A DNA stretch of 64,000 nucleotides, taken from NCBI RefSeq assembly GCF_026625125.1, contig NZ_CP113097.1, positions 4,884,001-4,948,000 of the forward strand, written 5' to 3'. Shown here in pieces: positions 54,265-64,000 of this stretch. This stretch comes from Pseudomonas putida (GTDB lineage: Bacteria > Pseudomonadota > Gammaproteobacteria > Pseudomonadales > Pseudomonadaceae). Every line of letters starts with the position of its first letter. Within the stretch, counting starts at the first letter, position 1. Under the pieces are notes generated by a model. The model did no database searches, was not told the DNA's origin, and saw nothing but the letters and a program-made list of their open reading frames with translations. The translations under genes and the position numbers were made by a program.

Positions 54265-54310
54265 GCCTGTTGCGGACCCAGATGCGCGTGGGTCCCGTTG
54301 AGCTATATCT

Positions 54311-54440
54311 GCGCTATGGGGGCTGCTGCGCAGCCCATCGCCGGCAAGCCGGCTCCCACCCCGACCGCGCAGCGCTTCAGACCTGCGTTGTACCTGTGCA
54401 AGCAACTGTCTTGCTCAACGTCTAAAAGCTGGCGCGATTG
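54311..54440. repeat. REP element of the 215-bp composite type
   Basis: ggggctgctgcgcagcc then catcgccggcaagccggct (about 54319-54360), followed by gcgcagcgcttcagacctgc and ctaaaagctggcgcg, the same succession as in the array at 41667-42410. It occupies the space between the convergent DUF3820 and fruA genes. Confidence 0.85.
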
Positions 54441-54546
54441 GACTGCCCCCAAGAAGGTGGCCACCGATCCAACCCTTGCCCTCGGGAGGCCTGGTGAACC
54501 TAGGGGGCCGGCGTGCCAGCGCTGAGGCCAGTGATGGTCGAACCAC

Positions 54547-56286
54547 CTAGCCCTTGGCCGGCGCCACGACCATTTCCACCCGCTCGCTCTTTTTAATCAG
54601 CGCATACACCACCGCTGTCAGCAGGCTACCCGCGACGATGGCCAGCAGGTACAGCAGCGCATGGTTGATCGCGTTGGGAATCAGCAGCACGAACAGCCCG
54701 CCATGGGGCGCCATCAGCTTGCAACCGAAGTACATCGACAGTGCGCCGGTCAACGCGCCGCCGGCAATACTTGCCGGGATGACCCGCAGCGGGTCTTTGG
54801 CAGCGAAAGGGATGGCGCCTTCGGAAATGAAGCACAAACCCAGCACCAGAGCGGCCTTGCCGGCCTCGCGCTCGGTTTGGGCGAACTTGCGCCGGGCCAG
54901 GAACGTGGCGATACCGAGGCCGATCGGCGGCACCATGCCCGCCGCCATGGTCGCCGCCATCGGCGCGTAGCTCGAGGATGCCAGCAGCCCTACCGAAAAG
55001 GCATAGGCCGCTTTGTTGATCGGCCCGCCCAGGTCGATGCACATCATCCCGCCAAGCAGCAGCCCCAGGAGGATGGCGTTGGTGGTGCCCATGCTGTCGA
55101 GAAACTGCGTCAGGCCTTCGAGCATGGCAGCCACCGGCTGGCCGACCACATAGATCATCACCAGGCCTGTGAACAGGCTCGCCAGCAGCGGAATGATCAG
55201 GATCGGTTTGAGTGCATCGAGGCTGCTCGGCAGGCGTGCCCAGCGGGCAATGGCTTTGGCGCTGTAACCGGCGAGAAAACCCGCGACGATACCGCCGATG
55301 AAACCGGCCCCCAGGGTGCTGGCCAGCAGGCCGCCGATCATGCCGGGCGCAAGGCCCGGGCGGTCGGCGATGGACCAGGCGATGTACCCCGCCAGCAACG
55401 GCACCATCAGCTTGAATGCAGCCTCGCCGCCGATCTGCATCAATGCCGCCGGCAGGGTGCCCGGCTCCTTGTAGGCCTCGATACCGAAGACGAACGACAG
55501 AGCGATCAGCAAGCCGCCAGCCACCACCATCGGCAGCATGAACGAAACACCTGTCAGCAGGTGTTTATAAACACCGGTTTTCTCGCCTTTGCCGGCACTT
55601 GCAGCGGCTGCAGTGTCACCTGCGCTTTCCACCTTGGCTTCGGCCAGGGCCTTGTCCAGCGTGGCACGGGCCTGCTTGAGGGCGATGCCGGTTCCGCAAC
55701 GGTAGATACGCTTACCGGCAAAACGCGCGGTGGGCACTTCGATATCGGCAGCCAGCAGCACCACGTCGGCTTCGGCGATGGCCTGGGCCGACAGCGGGTT
55801 ACGCGCACCGACCGAACCTTGGGTTTCTACGGTGAGTTGATAGCCAAGCTGTTGCGCTGCCTGCTGCAACGCTTCGGCTGCCATGAACGTATGCGCCACG
55901 CCAGTCGGGCAGGCAGTGACCGCAACGACCTTGGCCCCAGCAGTGGCCATCGGCTGTTCGGCCTGATGAGTAACGGCCTGTACCTGGGCCTTCGCCGCCG
56001 CCTCGTCGAGGAAACCTTCACGGTCGGCCAGCGCTTGCGCCGGTGTGCTCTGGAACAAACGCTTGCCGGCGAAGCGGGCCAGGTCGACCGGCCCGGTGCT
56101 GACAACCAGCACCCAGTCAGCATCCGCGATCTGCGCGGCGCTCAGTTGGCGGTCGGGATGTTCGGCATCCTGCACTTCCACGCAGGTTTTCCAACCGCGG
56201 CGCTGGGCGGCAGCGGCCAGCAGGCGCGCACTCAGCACGCTGGACACCTGGCCGTTCGGGCAGGCGGTGACAATGGCAATGTTCAT
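54547..56286 (-). CDS. fruA: PTS fructose transporter subunit IIBC
   Basis: 579 residues. An IIB'-like domain (1-about 100, VTACPNGQVSS), then the active IIB domain with phospho-Cys in VTACPTGVAHTFMAAEAL (about 122-139), an Ala/Lys-rich linker, and the IIC membrane domain (about 240-570) with about nine or ten hydrophobic segments. It imports fructose and phosphorylates it to fructose 1-phosphate. It overlaps fruK by 4 bp and is the last gene of fruBKA. In P. putida fructose is the main PTS sugar. Confidence 0.96.
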   Translation of the reverse strand: MNIAIVTACPNGQVSSVLSARLLAAAAQRRGWKTCVEVQDAEHPDRQLSAAQIADADWVLVVSTGPVDLARFAGKRLFQSTPAQALADREGFLDEAAAKAQVQAVTHQAEQPMATAGAKVVAVTACPTGVAHTFMAAEALQQAAQQLGYQLTVETQGSVGARNPLSAQAIAEADVVLLAADIEVPTARFAGKRIYRCGTGIALKQARATLDKALAEAKVESAGDTAAAASAGKGEKTGVYKHLLTGVSFMLPMVVAGGLLIALSFVFGIEAYKEPGTLPAALMQIGGEAAFKLMVPLLAGYIAWSIADRPGLAPGMIGGLLASTLGAGFIGGIVAGFLAGYSAKAIARWARLPSSLDALKPILIIPLLASLFTGLVMIYVVGQPVAAMLEGLTQFLDSMGTTNAILLGLLLGGMMCIDLGGPINKAAYAFSVGLLASSSYAPMAATMAAGMVPPIGLGIATFLARRKFAQTEREAGKAALVLGLCFISEGAIPFAAKDPLRVIPASIAGGALTGALSMYFGCKLMAPHGGLFVLLIPNAINHALLYLLAIVAGSLLTAVVYALIKKSERVEMVVAPAKG

Positions 56287-57230
56287 CGGCGAGCCTCTTG
56301 TTGTTCTGTCAGTTGCACGGCGGCCTCCAGGCGCGCCAGTTGCTCGCGGTCACGGATACCGAAACCGACCTGGGTCACGGCCTGGGCGGCGATGGCCGTG
56401 GCGCGGCGCAGGGTCTGCAAAGGCGCCTCAGCCAGCAGCAAGCCGTGAACCATGCCGGCTACCAGCGAGTCGCCCGCGCCGACCGTGCTGGCAACACGCA
56501 CTTGCGGTGGCTGGGCGTGCAGCGTGCGGCCAGCCGTGAACCAGCTGACGCCCTGCTCCCCTGCCGACACCACTACATGCTCGACACCCGTGGCCAGCAG
56601 CCGTTGGGCGGCAGCCTGCTGTTCGGCGGCGCTGTGCACGTCAAGGCCGAGCACTTCGCCCAGTTCTTCGGTGTTGGGTTTGACCAGCCAAGGGGCGCTG
56701 TCCAGGCCGGCGCGCAGGGCCGCACCGCTGCTGTCGAGGGCAACCTTCAGGCCTTGGCCCTTGAGCTGTTCGAGCAACCGGGCGAACCAATCAGGGCTGA
56801 TACCGCGTGGCAGGCTCCCCGCCACCACCACGGCGTCATGTTGGGGAGCCACCTGCTCAAGCAGGCGCAGCAGGGCCTCGCAAGCAGCCTCATCGACCTG
56901 CGGGCCTTGGCCATTGATATCGGTCACACGGCCATCGGCTTCGACCAGTTTGAGGTTGCTGCGTGTCTCGCCCGGCACACGCACGAAGCAATCGGCAAAG
57001 CCGCGCCATCGGATCAACGCCTCGAACGGTTGCAGGTTGTCCTGGCCCAGGAAACCACCGACGGTCACGCTGTGCCCAAGGTCGGCCAGTACCTGGGCCA
57101 CGTTCAACCCTTTACCCGCGGCATGGCTGTGCTGGTCCTGGGCGCGGTTGACGTGCCCGGGGCGCAGCGCATCGAGGCTTACGGTGATGTCCAGCGCCGG
57201 GTTCAGGGTCAGGGTAAGGATCTTGGCCAT
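56283..57230 (-). CDS. fruK: 1-phosphofructokinase
   Basis: 315 residues, PfkB/ribokinase family. It phosphorylates fructose 1-phosphate to fructose 1,6-bisphosphate. N-terminal TLTLNPALDITVSLD, substrate region HAAGKGLNVAQVLADLG, and the C-terminal signature VGAGDSLVAGMVHGLL with the catalytic Asp are present. It abuts fruB without a gap and overlaps fruA by 4 bp. Confidence 0.96.
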   Translation of the reverse strand: MAKILTLTLNPALDITVSLDALRPGHVNRAQDQHSHAAGKGLNVAQVLADLGHSVTVGGFLGQDNLQPFEALIRWRGFADCFVRVPGETRSNLKLVEADGRVTDINGQGPQVDEAACEALLRLLEQVAPQHDAVVVAGSLPRGISPDWFARLLEQLKGQGLKVALDSSGAALRAGLDSAPWLVKPNTEELGEVLGLDVHSAAEQQAAAQRLLATGVEHVVVSAGEQGVSWFTAGRTLHAQPPQVRVASTVGAGDSLVAGMVHGLLLAEAPLQTLRRATAIAAQAVTQVGFGIRDREQLARLEAAVQLTEQQEARR

Positions 57231-60083
57231 TCAGTAACGCTCCACCAGCGCGCGAACCGCTGCGGCGCTGTCCTGTTGCAGGGCCTCGCGCGCCAGGGCG
57301 CGGGCCGTCTGGTGATCGGCCTGGCGAACCAGTGCCTTGACTTCGGCAACGCTGCGCGCGGCCACGCTCAGTTCGTCCACGTCCAGGCCCAGCAGCACCG
57401 CCACCGCCTGCGGGTCGGCGGCCAGTTCACCGCACACGCCTACCCACTTGCCCTCGGCATGGGCGGCGCGCACGGTCATGTCGATCAGGCTCAGCACCGC
57501 CGGGTGCAGGCCGTCGGCCTGGGCCGATAGGCTGGGGTGGCCACGGTCGATGGCCAAGGTGTACTGGGTCAGGTCGTTGGTGCCAATACTGAAAAAGTCC
57601 ACTTCGCGGGCCAGTTGTGGCGCCAGCAACGCGGCGGACGGCACTTCGACCATGATGCCCAGTTGCAGGTCGGCTACCGGGATTTCTTCACGCAGGCGCT
57701 CGACCATGGCCCTCGCCTCACGCCATTCGTGCACCTGGCCGACCATCGGGAACATGATGCGCAACGGGCGCTGATCAGCGGCGCGCAGCAGGGCTCTGAG
57801 CTGGTCTTCCATGATCTGCGGGCGCTGCAAGGTCAGGCGCACGCCGCGCACACCGAGAAACGGGTTTTCCTCGGCAGCGATCGGCCAATAGGGCATCGGT
57901 TTGTCCCCGCCCACATCGAGGGTGCGCACGACCAGGGGTCGCCCGCCCAGCCCATCCAGCACACGGCGGTACTCGGCTTCCTGGGTGGCGACATCCGGCG
58001 CCTGCGAGTGGGCCATGAAGATCAGCTCGGTGCGCAGTAGGCCGATACCTTCGGCGCCCTGCTCCACCACCTTGTCGATGCCGCCGCTCTGGCCGATGTT
58101 GGCGAACACCTCGACGGCATGGCCATCGCGGGTTACCGCGGGCTCATGACGGTTGGCCCAGGCAGCTTGCAGACGCTGTTCGCGCAGGTCGCGCTCGGCC
58201 AGCGCACGTTGCAGCTCATCGGCTGGCGGGGCGACGCTGACCACGCCGCGCTGGCCATCGAGCAACAGCGGCGTACCGGGTTCGAGCAGCAGAAGCGCCG
58301 CCCCCGCGCCGACCACCGCCGGGATGCCCAGGGCCCGCGCGACGATCGCACTGTGTGCGGTTGCGCCGCCATGGGCGGTGACGATACCGGCAACCCGCGC
58401 CGGGTCCAGGCGGGCAACATCCGAGGGGCCGACTTCGCCCATCACCAGCACATAAGGTTGATCAGGCTCGGCCTGCGTCTGCACACCGCACAGCTGCGCC
58501 AACACCCGGCGGCCGATGTCTCGCAGGTCGGCGGCACGCTCGGCGAGCAGCGCATCATGCAGCGCCTCCTGTTCGCGGGCCGCCGCTTCGATAACGGCCA
58601 TCCACGCGGCGGCGGCGCTCTCACCCTGGGCCAGACGCAGCTCGACATCGTCGGCCAGTGCAGGGTCGGCGAGCATTTCCTGATGGGTGACGAAGATCTC
58701 GCCAACGGCCTTGTCGCTACGCTGCACCAAGGCCTGCAACTCGGCGTTCACTGTCTCCAGTGCCCGGCGTAGCTTGGCCCGCTCCTGCGCCGGCGATTCG
58801 CCACGCAGGGGGTAATCGATGTCGCGCTCGACGCAGACGTGGGCGGGCCCACTGGCAATGCCCGGGGCCGCAGCCACCGCCTGGATACGGCTACCGGCAG
58901 CCGGCGCCTGCAACACCTCGACAGGCGCGGGGCTCACCGCAGCGGTGGTTTTCGGCAAAGGCTCGACATCCTCACCCAAGCCCTGCTCGATTGCCGCCAG
59001 CAGTGCTGGCAAAGCATCAGCGGCAATGGACGGCTCGGCCAGCAGCTCCAGTTCCTGGCCACGGCGTGCGCCGAGGCTGAGCAGCTTGCTCAGGCTCTTG
59101 ACCGACACCGCAGGTTGCGCGCTGTCCAGCACTCGCAGGCGGATTTCGCCCTCGAAACCCTTGGCCAACTGCGCGAGGATTTTTGCCGGGCGGGCGTGCA
59201 GGCCATGTGGATTGGCCAGCACGATACGGGCGCTGGGCCAGTCAGGCGCGGTCTCGCCACCGAGCACCTCCAGTACCGCGCGGCTGCTGGTGGCCTGGTA
59301 AAGCGTTTGCCCACGCCCCTCGATCAGTACCTCGCACAGGCGCTCGAGCAGCGCCTGGTGGGCTGCGCCGAGGCTGGCCAGGCAAAACAGGCCATTCAGT
59401 GGCTGGTCGCGGTAGCGCAGCGGCTGCTGGGGAGTGACGAAGGCCAGGCCTGGCTGACGGACCTGCCGCTCGCTGTGCAGCCACCAGAGCCCCTCGCCCA
59501 GGGGCAGAGGCTCGGCCTGCTGCAGCACAGCGGCAAAACCATTGTCGACACACCCGGCACGTTGCAACAGGCGGGCACCGCGCCAGGCCAACTCGTCGAA
59601 GTCTTCGGCGGGCAGGTTCAGGCTGACCAGTTGCGCATCCAGCGCCAGCGCCTGGGGTGCGCCCTGCAGCAGCTTGAGCAACGCTTCGGCGGAACTGGCA
59701 CGGCGCAGGGCTTCGGCCAGGTCGGTTTCGCCCAGGGCGCGGGTCAGCAATTGCAGCAAACGCAGGTGTTCGTCGGAGCGTGCGGCAATGCCGATGGCCA
59801 GGTAGACGATCTGCCCGTCCCCCCAGTCCACGCCGTCAGGAAACTGCAGCAAGCGCACGCCAGTGGCGTACACCAGGTCGCGGGTCTGCGGCGTGCCGTG
59901 GGGGATGGCGATACCTTGGCCCAGGAATGTGGACCCTTGCGCTTCACGCGCCTGCAGGCCCTGCAAATACCCTTCGGCGACCAGGCCGTCAGCGACCAGT
60001 CGATCCGCCAGCAGGCGCAGGGCCTGGCCTTTATCGGTAGCCGTCTGGCCCATGGCTATCTGCTCTTTGGCGAGCTCGAGCAT
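57231..60083 (-). CDS. fruB: PTS fructose multiphosphoryl protein (EIIA-HPr-EI)
   Basis: 950 residues from the ATG at 60083, which follows a strong AAGGAGAAGG site. Order of domains: EIIA (1-about 145, phospho-His in GIAIPHGTPQTRD), a middle region, HPr (about 280-370, phospho-His in NPHGLHARPAKIL), and enzyme I (about 400-950, phospho-His in GGATAHSAIVARALGIP; PEP-binding end GTNDLTQYTLAIDRGH). It carries phosphate from PEP to FruA in one polypeptide. First gene of fruBKA, divergent from fruR. A Cra operator lies 128 bp upstream. Confidence 0.96.
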   Translation of the reverse strand: MLELAKEQIAMGQTATDKGQALRLLADRLVADGLVAEGYLQGLQAREAQGSTFLGQGIAIPHGTPQTRDLVYATGVRLLQFPDGVDWGDGQIVYLAIGIAARSDEHLRLLQLLTRALGETDLAEALRRASSAEALLKLLQGAPQALALDAQLVSLNLPAEDFDELAWRGARLLQRAGCVDNGFAAVLQQAEPLPLGEGLWWLHSERQVRQPGLAFVTPQQPLRYRDQPLNGLFCLASLGAAHQALLERLCEVLIEGRGQTLYQATSSRAVLEVLGGETAPDWPSARIVLANPHGLHARPAKILAQLAKGFEGEIRLRVLDSAQPAVSVKSLSKLLSLGARRGQELELLAEPSIAADALPALLAAIEQGLGEDVEPLPKTTAAVSPAPVEVLQAPAAGSRIQAVAAAPGIASGPAHVCVERDIDYPLRGESPAQERAKLRRALETVNAELQALVQRSDKAVGEIFVTHQEMLADPALADDVELRLAQGESAAAAWMAVIEAAAREQEALHDALLAERAADLRDIGRRVLAQLCGVQTQAEPDQPYVLVMGEVGPSDVARLDPARVAGIVTAHGGATAHSAIVARALGIPAVVGAGAALLLLEPGTPLLLDGQRGVVSVAPPADELQRALAERDLREQRLQAAWANRHEPAVTRDGHAVEVFANIGQSGGIDKVVEQGAEGIGLLRTELIFMAHSQAPDVATQEAEYRRVLDGLGGRPLVVRTLDVGGDKPMPYWPIAAEENPFLGVRGVRLTLQRPQIMEDQLRALLRAADQRPLRIMFPMVGQVHEWREARAMVERLREEIPVADLQLGIMVEVPSAALLAPQLAREVDFFSIGTNDLTQYTLAIDRGHPSLSAQADGLHPAVLSLIDMTVRAAHAEGKWVGVCGELAADPQAVAVLLGLDVDELSVAARSVAEVKALVRQADHQTARALAREALQQDSAAAVRALVERY

Positions 60084-60210
60084 GACCTTCTCCTTTTGCA
60101 GCCCCTGCGCGCACTTTTGCACCGGGTACTGAGGTATTGTTGTGAAATTCACGTATTCAGCCAGTCAAAGGCCTTGCACGAGCGGCAGGCAAGGCAGAAA
60201 AATGAATAGC

Positions 60211-60222
60211 TGAAACGTTTAA
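60211..60222. promoter_or_regulatory. FruR/Cra operator
   Basis: TGAAACGTTTAA, whose complement TTAAACGTTTCA is, as I recall, the published P. putida Cra operator upstream of fruB. It lies in the divergent fruB-fruR region. In P. putida, fructose 1-phosphate made by FruA releases Cra. Confidence 0.85.
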
Positions 60223-60379
60223 TCTGACCAAGCGGCCACGTTACTCGATAATCTTCCGGGGAAAAAGCCCCATCCTGTCGGACAATTGCGACAATGGTCG
60301 TCTGCGCGTGGCGACCAGCCCGGGTCAAACTGCTCGGTCTGGTGGTATAGCCCGCCCCGGTAATAACAAGGAAAATTCG

Positions 60380-61375
60380 GTGAAACTCAGCGATATCGCC
60401 CGTCTGGCTGGTGTGTCCGTGACCACTGCCAGCTACGTCATCAATGGCAAGGCCGAACAGCAGCGCATCAGCAACAGCACCGTCGAGCGGGTGCGTGCGG
60501 TGGTCGAGGCCCACGGCTTCACGCCCAACCCCCAGGCTGCGGGCCTGCGCAGCCGGCACACCCGTACCTTGGGCTTCATTCTGCCGGACCTGGAAAACCC
60601 CAGCTACGCTCGCATTGCCAAGCAGCTGGAGCAAGGCGCCCGCGCCCGTGGCTATCAACTGCTGATCGCCAGCAGCGATGACCGGCCCGACAGTGAGCGC
60701 CAACTGCAGCAACTGTTCCGTGCCCGGCGTTGCGATGCCTTGTTCGTCGCCAGTTGCCTGCCCCCGGAAGATGACAGCTACCGTGAACTGCAGGACAAGG
60801 GCCTGCCGGTGATCGCCATCGACCGGCGCCTGAACCCGGCACACTTCTGTTCGGTCATCAGCGATGATCGCGATGCCAGCCGCCAGTTGGCCGATAGCCT
60901 GCTGGCCACGGCACCGCGCAGCATCGCGCTGATCGGCGCGCGCCCGGAGCTGTCGGTCAGCCAGGCCCGTGCGGGCGGCTTCGACGAAGCGATGCAGGGT
61001 TTTAGCGGGGACGTGCGCCGTTATCAGGGCGAGGCATTCAGCCGCGAATGCGGCCAGCGCTTGATGCAGCAGCTGATCGACGAGCTGGGCGGCCTGCCGG
61101 ATGCCTTGGTCACGACGTCCTACGTGCTGCTGCAAGGCGTGTTCGACACTCTGCAGGCGCGCCCGGCCGATTCGCGCCTGCTGCACCTGGGCACCTTCGG
61201 TGACAACCAGTTGCTCGATTTCCTGCCGCTGCCGGTCAATGCCATGGCCCAGCAACATGGCCTGATCGCCGCCACCGCCCTGGAGCTTGCCTTGGCGGCC
61301 ATCGAGGACAAACGCTACGAACCCGGCGTGCATGCCGTCGCCAGAACCTTCAAGCAACGTATCACTGTGGCCTGA
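60380..61375 (+). CDS. fruR: Catabolite repressor/activator, LacI family
   Basis: 331 residues from the GTG at 60380 (AAGG upstream). N-terminal LacI helix-turn-helix MKLSDIARLAGVSVTTASYV with hinge helix NPQAAGLRS, then the periplasmic-binding-protein-like effector domain (RTLGFILPDLENPSYARIAK). It is also called cra; it represses fruBKA and responds to fructose 1-phosphate. Divergent from fruB with 296 bp between; tatD follows after 2 bp. Confidence 0.94.
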   Translation: MKLSDIARLAGVSVTTASYVINGKAEQQRISNSTVERVRAVVEAHGFTPNPQAAGLRSRHTRTLGFILPDLENPSYARIAKQLEQGARARGYQLLIASSDDRPDSERQLQQLFRARRCDALFVASCLPPEDDSYRELQDKGLPVIAIDRRLNPAHFCSVISDDRDASRQLADSLLATAPRSIALIGARPELSVSQARAGGFDEAMQGFSGDVRRYQGEAFSRECGQRLMQQLIDELGGLPDALVTTSYVLLQGVFDTLQARPADSRLLHLGTFGDNQLLDFLPLPVNAMAQQHGLIAATALELALAAIEDKRYEPGVHAVARTFKQRITVA

Positions 61376-61377
61376 AC

Positions 61378-62154
61378 ATGCGCCTGATCGACACGCACAC
61401 CCACCTTGACTTCCCCGACTTCGATGCCGACCGCACGCGTTTGCTGGCCAGTGCGCAGGGGCGTGGGGTGGAGCGCATGGTCGTGCTGGGGGTTGATCAG
61501 GCCAATTTCCAGCGGGTGTGGGACCTGGCCTGCAGCGATGAGCGCGTGCGCGCAGCGCTTGGGTTGCATCCGGTCTACCTGGAGCAGCATCGCCCCGAGC
61601 ACCTGGTGCAGTTGCGTCAATGGCTTGAACGTCTGGATGGCGATCCGCGGCTATGCGCCGTGGGCGAATTCGGCCTGGACTACTACATCGAAACGCTGGA
61701 CAAGGCGCGCCAGCAAGCGCTGTTCGAAGCCCAATTGCAGATGGCCTGTGACTTCGAACTGCCCGCCCTGCTCCACGTGCGCCGCAGCCATGCTCAGGTG
61801 ATCGCCACGCTCAAGCGCTACAAGCCGGCGCGGGCAGGGATCATCCACGCCTTCGCCGGCAGTTACGAAGAAGCGCGCGAATACATCAAGCTGGGTTTCC
61901 GCCTGGGGCTGGGTGGCGCCGCAACCTGGCCGCAGGCTGTGCGCTTGCGCAAGACCCTGCCGCGCCTGCCGCTGGAGAGCATCGTGCTGGAGACCGACGC
62001 CCCGGACATGGCCCCGGCGATGTTTGCCGGTGAGCGAAACAGCCCGGAGCATCTGCCAGAGATCGCCCAGGCTTTGGCCGAGGTGATCGGCATTGATGTG
62101 CAGTTGCTGGCCGAGGCCAGCAGCACAAATGCCTGTGAGTTGTTTGGCTGGTAG
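61378..62154 (+). CDS. TatD-family metal-dependent hydrolase
   Basis: 258 residues. Metal ligands are in family motifs: IDTHTHLDFPDF, LGLHPVYL, GEFGLDYY, LLHVRRSHAQ, IIHAFAGS and LETDAPDM. Family members are 3'-5' DNA/RNA exonucleases or deacylases in the cytoplasm. It begins 2 bp after fruR and is probably co-transcribed, though its function is unrelated to fructose use. Confidence 0.93.
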   Translation: MRLIDTHTHLDFPDFDADRTRLLASAQGRGVERMVVLGVDQANFQRVWDLACSDERVRAALGLHPVYLEQHRPEHLVQLRQWLERLDGDPRLCAVGEFGLDYYIETLDKARQQALFEAQLQMACDFELPALLHVRRSHAQVIATLKRYKPARAGIIHAFAGSYEEAREYIKLGFRLGLGGAATWPQAVRLRKTLPRLPLESIVLETDAPDMAPAMFAGERNSPEHLPEIAQALAEVIGIDVQLLAEASSTNACELFGW

Positions 62155-62193
62155 TCCTGGCACAGGCTTGGCCCGTGCACAGGCCGGCACTGG

Positions 62194-64000
62194 CTAAACC
62201 CTGAACGCGCCGATCAAGCGTTTCAACTCCACCACCTGCTCCGACAATGCCCGGCTGGCATCCTCGGTCTGGCAAGCGCCCAACGAGGTGTCCTGCGCCG
62301 CCTGGTTGATCGCCACGATGTTCTGGTCAATGTCATGGGCCACCGCCGTCTGCTGCTCTACCGCCGCCGCTATCTGCTGGTTCTGCTCGACGATGCCGCC
62401 CACCGCGCCAAGGATGTTGCCAAGCGCCTGTTGCACCTGGCGTGCCTCCTCGACCGTGCCCGCAGCCATCTGATGGCTGCTGCCCATGGCGCGAACCGCT
62501 GCCCCGACACCGTCCTGCAAACGCTGGATCATCTGCGCTATCTGCGCAGTGGAGTCCTGGGTACGTTTGGCCAAGGTACGCACTTCATCAGCGACCACGG
62601 CAAACCCGCGCCCTTGCTCACCGGCCCGAGCCGCCTCGATAGCAGCGTTGAGTGCCAGCAGGTTGGTCTGCTCAGCGATACTGCGGATCACTTCAAGGAC
62701 CTGGCTGATCGCCTGGCTGTCGTCAGCCAGCTGATTGATCGCCAACACGGTCTGGTCGATTTCGGCAGCCAGCCGGCCAATGCTGCCTTGCTGCTCTTGC
62801 ACCAAGGTGCGGCCATTGGCACTTTCGTGATTGACCTGCTGCGCACCATCGGCGGCCAAGGCAGCACTGCGCGCCACCTCCTGGGCAGTGGCGCTCATCT
62901 GGTTCATCGCCGTAGCCACCTGCTCGATCTGTTCACGCTGGCCGCTGACGGACTGGCTGCTGCGTGCCGATACCGCCAATACCTGCCCGGCCTGCGCTTC
63001 GACCGCCACAACGGTGTGGCCAACCTGCTCGATCAGGCAACGGATCCGGCGCACGGTTTCGCTGAAGCCCTGCGCCAGTTCGCCCAGTTCATCGCGGCTG
63101 TGGGCGTTGAAACTGACCGTCATGTCACCGGCCGCCACCTTGTCCATCGCGCCACCCAGCTTGCGCAGCGTCGTGCGGGTCGACACATAAAAGCCGCCGT
63201 AGAGGTAGAGGATCAGCGCGAAGACGCCTGCCAGCACCGCCAGCAGGGCGACCATGCGCAGGCGCTGCTGGCCAAGACGCTCCTGCAACTGCAGCTGCAG
63301 ATGCCCAAGCACTTGTTCGTTCAGTTGGTAGGTGTGAGCCATCAGCTCACTCACCTGTTGATAGAAGGGGAGCCAGGGCGCATCCAGGGTTTCAGCGACC
63401 ACCACACGCTCTTCGAACAACGCGGCGGCTTGTTTGACGGAAGCTTTGCTGGCCTGCGCAGCGGCGCTCATGGCCGCGGGGACGCCGGGGTCACTGGCCA
63501 GGGCTTCATCCACCCGCATGCCATAGTCCGCCGCCAAACGCTCCAGGCGCTGCAGCAAGTCTTCGAAGCGCACGCTGCCGGACGAGTCGATGAACCCTCG
63601 GCCAAGCGCAATGGCGCCCATCGCCCTGCCCTCGCCCAGGGCCAGGGTCACCTGTGCGGTGGCGGTGCCGAGCAATTCGCTCAACTGGCGCACCGAAACC
63701 TGGCTGTCCTGGCTCAGGCCGGACTGGCTGGCCACCAATTTGCTCAGCACCTGTACTTGGCCCAGCAACTTGTCGAAGAGGGCGACCTTGGCCTGCAGAG
63801 AGGTTTCGGCCTGGGCACTGGCAAAAGCGCCGGCCAGCTCGTCGAGCTTTGCCTGAGGAACCGACTCATGGCCTTGCAGGGCCTGCACCTGTGCCTGGAC
63901 CTTGTCCTGCAAGGCAGCGATGCGCGACTCCAGGTCGCCGGCCTGGCCCGACTGCCCGAGCACGGCATTGATCTGCAGGAGGTTGCCGAGGGTTTCCATG
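62194..64000 (-). CDS. Methyl-accepting chemotaxis protein, partial (N-terminus beyond window)
   Basis: About 600 residues are visible. The frame is open to the right edge; the ATG at 63999 is most likely internal, since no first transmembrane segment is seen. The visible part has a helical periplasmic ligand domain of about 250 residues, TM2 ([20 protein letters not shown]), a HAMP domain, and the signalling tip [20 protein letters not shown] followed by [19 protein letters not shown]. No C-terminal CheR/CheB tether is visible. The ligand is unknown. Confidence 0.93.
   Translation of the reverse strand, partial: METLGNLLQINAVLGQSGQAGDLESRIAALQDKVQAQVQALQGHESVPQAKLDELAGAFASAQAETSLQAKVALFDKLLGQVQVLSKLVASQSGLSQDSQVSVRQLSELLGTATAQVTLALGEGRAMGAIALGRGFIDSSGSVRFEDLLQRLERLAADYGMRVDEALASDPGVPAAMSAAAQASKASVKQAAALFEERVVVAETLDAPWLPFYQQVSELMAHTYQLNEQVLGHLQLQLQERLGQQRLRMVALLAVLAGVFALILYLYGGFYVSTRTTLRKLGGAMDKVAAGDMTVSFNAHSRDELGELAQGFSETVRRIRCLIEQVGHTVVAVEAQAGQVLAVSARSSQSVSGQREQIEQVATAMNQMSATAQEVARSAALAADGAQQVNHESANGRTLVQEQQGSIGRLAAEIDQTVLAINQLADDSQAISQVLEVIRSIAEQTNLLALNAAIEAARAGEQGRGFAVVADEVRTLAKRTQDSTAQIAQMIQRLQDGVGAAVRAMGSSHQMAAGTVEEARQVQQALGNILGAVGGIVEQNQQIAAAVEQQTAVAHDIDQNIVAINQAAQDTSLGACQTEDASRALSEQVVELKRLIGAFRV

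Overview
The window is a GC-rich chromosomal segment from a fluorescent pseudomonad. Everything points to the Pseudomonas putida group: the order cyoABCDE - dsbB - hmp/norR - giant adhesin - TolC/ABC/HlyD - cheV, the P. putida-type REP palindromes (core around ccggcaagccggctccc), and a fruBKA/fruR locus with a P. putida-type Cra operator. No tRNA, rRNA, CRISPR array, intact insertion sequence or prophage was seen. Both ends are cut: a winged-helix/Fic-like gene at the left edge and a chemoreceptor at the right edge are partial.

Layout, left to right. (1) 1-2.6 kb: partial wHTH/Fic-like gene preceded by a striking 10-bp tandem repeat, a trypsin-like lipoprotein and a bestrophin-family channel. 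(2) 2.5-8 kb: a four-gene ABC importer of the phosphonate/selenate type, divergent from selD-mnmH; the context suggests selenium supply for 2-selenouridine in tRNA. (3) 8.1-12.4 kb: small envelope and unknown genes, an acetyltransferase, a two-gene DUF3077-type module with a conserved leader (copy A), a YkgJ-type Cys-cluster protein and alaC. (4) 12.7-18.6 kb: cyoABCDE (cytochrome bo3 oxidase) with a strong terminator and an ANR box upstream, then dsbB. (5) 19.1-22 kb: divergent hmp (flavohaemoglobin) and norR, with a sigma-54-type promoter and two NorR-type sites between them. (6) 22.2-39.4 kb: a 4107-residue repeat adhesin (LapF-like; 38 Ig-like repeats counted by eye) followed by its apparent type I secretion operon. 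(7) 39.6-43.2 kb: cheV, a small periplasmic protein, a second YkgJ-type protein, a 215-bp tandem REP array, and copy B of the two-gene module and its leader. (8) 43.3-49.7 kb: RND efflux adaptor and pump with an OmpR/CzcR-type two-component system. (9) 49.8-54.3 kb: small secreted protein, OprD-family porin, diguanylate cyclase, PA2169-type and DUF3820 proteins. (10) 54.5-62.2 kb: fruBKA phosphotransferase operon, divergent fruR, tatD; then the partial chemoreceptor.

The most interesting unexplained signal is the pair of paralogous two-gene modules (9798-10296 and 42411-42909). Each is preceded by a roughly 320-nt leader whose conserved blocks include a 41-nt hairpin exactly 45 nt before the start codon, with a compensatory base-pair change between copies, a third copy of the hairpin arm that could form a competing structure, and a UUCG-capped stem. 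This looks like a structured regulatory RNA attached to a small-protein family of unknown function. Second is the 10-bp repeat array directly in front of the wHTH/Fic-like gene.
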